Source: Prevotella pectinovora (lineage in GTDB: Bacteria; Bacteroidota; Bacteroidia; Bacteroidales; Bacteroidaceae). From it: a stretch of 64,000 nucleotides of DNA. Under the pieces are notes generated by a model. It was not told the DNA's origin, did no database searches, and worked only from the letters and a program-made list of their open reading frames with translations. Location of the stretch: positions 1 through 64,000 of the forward strand of contig NZ_JXQI01000064.1 in the NCBI RefSeq assembly GCF_000834015.1, in the 5' to 3' direction. The number at the start of each line of letters is the position of its first letter. Within the stretch, counting starts at the first letter, position 1. Positions 63,178 through 64,000 of the stretch are shown in pieces. Made by a program: the position numbers and the translations under genes.

Positions 63178-64000
63178 ATGAGAAAACTTACTTTGGCAGC
63201 CGCCCTTATGATGGCGGCAACGACGTTTGCTCAAGAAACGAAACAAACGCCATGGTTCAGTAACATCAAACTGTCGGGCTACGGTCTCGTGGAATACCAA
63301 TACTCCGGCCAACAGGGCAACAAGTCGAACACTTTCGACCTGCGCCTGGTGAGAGTGTCGCTTGACGGGCGGTTGAAAGGTGACTTCTACTGGAAGGCCC
63401 AGATGCAGATAAATGGCAACACGACGAACAACGGCACATCGCCACGCCTCGTTGACCTATTTGCAGAATGGCAGAAATATCCATTCCTGAGAGTAAAGGC
63501 AGGACAGTTCAAATTGCCATTCACCTTTGAGAACCCCATGCACCCTATCGACCAGGGCTTTATGAGCTACAGCCAGAATGTGAGCTGCCTGTCGGGATTC
63601 TCCGACCGGTCAGGACAGCAGTCGAGCAACGGCCGCGACATCGGTATACAGTTGCAGGGTGATTTCCTGAATGTCGGCAAAGGCAGACCTCTGTTCCACT
63701 ATCAGGCAGGAGTGTTCAACGGTCAGGGAATAAACCGCAAGGACGTTGACCAGCAGAAAACAGTGGCTGGCGGCGTGTGGGTGATGCCTGTAGAGGGAAT
63801 GCGCATCGGAGTGTTCGGCCTGGAGGGTTCTTATGCCCGCAAATGGAGCTATACCGATGAGGCGGGACAGAAACACAGCGTGACAAAAAGCCTGCCGCAA
63901 CACCGATATGCCGTGAGTGCGGAATACGTGACGAAGAGCGACTGGACTTTCCGTTCTGAATATATCCACAGCACGGGTGAAGGTTTCAAGACTTCCGACA
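63178..64000 (+). CDS. Porin O/P-type outer-membrane protein, 3' end beyond the window
   Basis: The first 274 codons are present and the frame is open at the window edge. A signal peptide ends MMAATTFAQ. LSGYGLVEYQYSG, FDLRLVRVSLDGRLKGDFYWKAQMQ and KAGQFKLPFTFENPMHPIDQGFM are typical of the phosphate-selective porin O/P family. Members form beta-barrels that pass anions or are induced under phosphate limitation; the actual substrate here is unknown. Confidence 0.9.
   Translation, partial: MRKLTLAAALMMAATTFAQETKQTPWFSNIKLSGYGLVEYQYSGQQGNKSNTFDLRLVRVSLDGRLKGDFYWKAQMQINGNTTNNGTSPRLVDLFAEWQKYPFLRVKAGQFKLPFTFENPMHPIDQGFMSYSQNVSCLSGFSDRSGQQSSNGRDIGIQLQGDFLNVGKGRPLFHYQAGVFNGQGINRKDVDQQKTVAGGVWVMPVEGMRIGVFGLEGSYARKWSYTDEAGQKHSVTKSLPQHRYAVSAEYVTKSDWTFRSEYIHSTGEGFKTSD

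Overview
The window reads as one chromosomal segment of a member of the Bacteroidales, most likely Prevotellaceae (Prevotella/Segatella-like). The evidence is Bacteroidetes-type promoters (TTTG or TTG, 19-20 bases, TAnnTTTG) ahead of many genes, a tmRNA with the tag GENNYALAA, type B ribosomal protein L31, BACON/DUF5689 lipoproteins, a Wzi/Wza polysaccharide system and an ISAon1-type insertion sequence. No database search was possible; family names come from recognised motifs and architecture.

Layout. 1-2.6 kb: an iteron-like non-coding repeat, then a stand-alone response regulator and a hybrid-type sensor kinase whose sensor region looks internally shortened. 2.9-12.7 kb: alanine dehydrogenase, an AspT/YidE-type transporter, tRNA-His, and a probable minus-strand operon from rlmN through pdxA, a flippase-like membrane protein, a sigma-54 activator, LptE and a TPR protein to secG. 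13-22 kb (plus): a secreted protein, a 5'-nucleotidase, NudC, a 1273-residue glycosyltransferase/DUF4922/SpoIID fusion and an AmpG-like permease. 22-23.6 kb is a repeat-rich gap that hides a complete small transcription unit for a 30-residue membrane protein. 23.7-28.4 kb: a low-complexity secreted protein, gpx-trxB, a secreted endonuclease and rpmE2. 28.5-36.3 kb: a four-helix-bundle gene beside a 45-base perfect palindrome, then a TonB-receptor/lipoprotein operon divergent from a secreted EEP nuclease, followed by a UDG-family protein. 36.3-39.1 kb: udk, Wzi and a lipocalin-like lipoprotein. 39.2-50.6 kb: a nine-gene exopolysaccharide/capsule operon on the minus strand (sugar-phosphate transferase, Wza, Wzx, GT2-acyltransferase fusion, Wzz, Wzy-like EpsG, three glycosyltransferases).

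50.5-57 kb is a decayed accessory zone. It holds a WecA-like gene split by a frameshift, an LRR gene whose expected start codon reads ATA a few bases from an IS edge, an internally deleted ISAon1-type element with intact ends, a BACON lipoprotein, a second copy of the iteron-like repeat and gene scraps. 57-64 kb returns to intact genes: an AlbA/Schlafen-like ATP-binding regulator with an XRE protein, tmRNA, an AlkD-like protein, an Rpn-type nuclease with a 12-base repeat tract, a flavodiiron protein and the start of a porin O/P gene.

The strongest leads are (i) the two-copy repeat built from 17-base palindromes at an exact 22-base period, (ii) the 30-residue membrane protein gene with its own promoter, leader hairpin and terminator, (iii) the palindrome-rich gap at 22.2-22.7 kb, (iv) the four-helix-bundle gene with its 45-base palindrome, and (v) the family of intergenic repeats found in at least five gaps.
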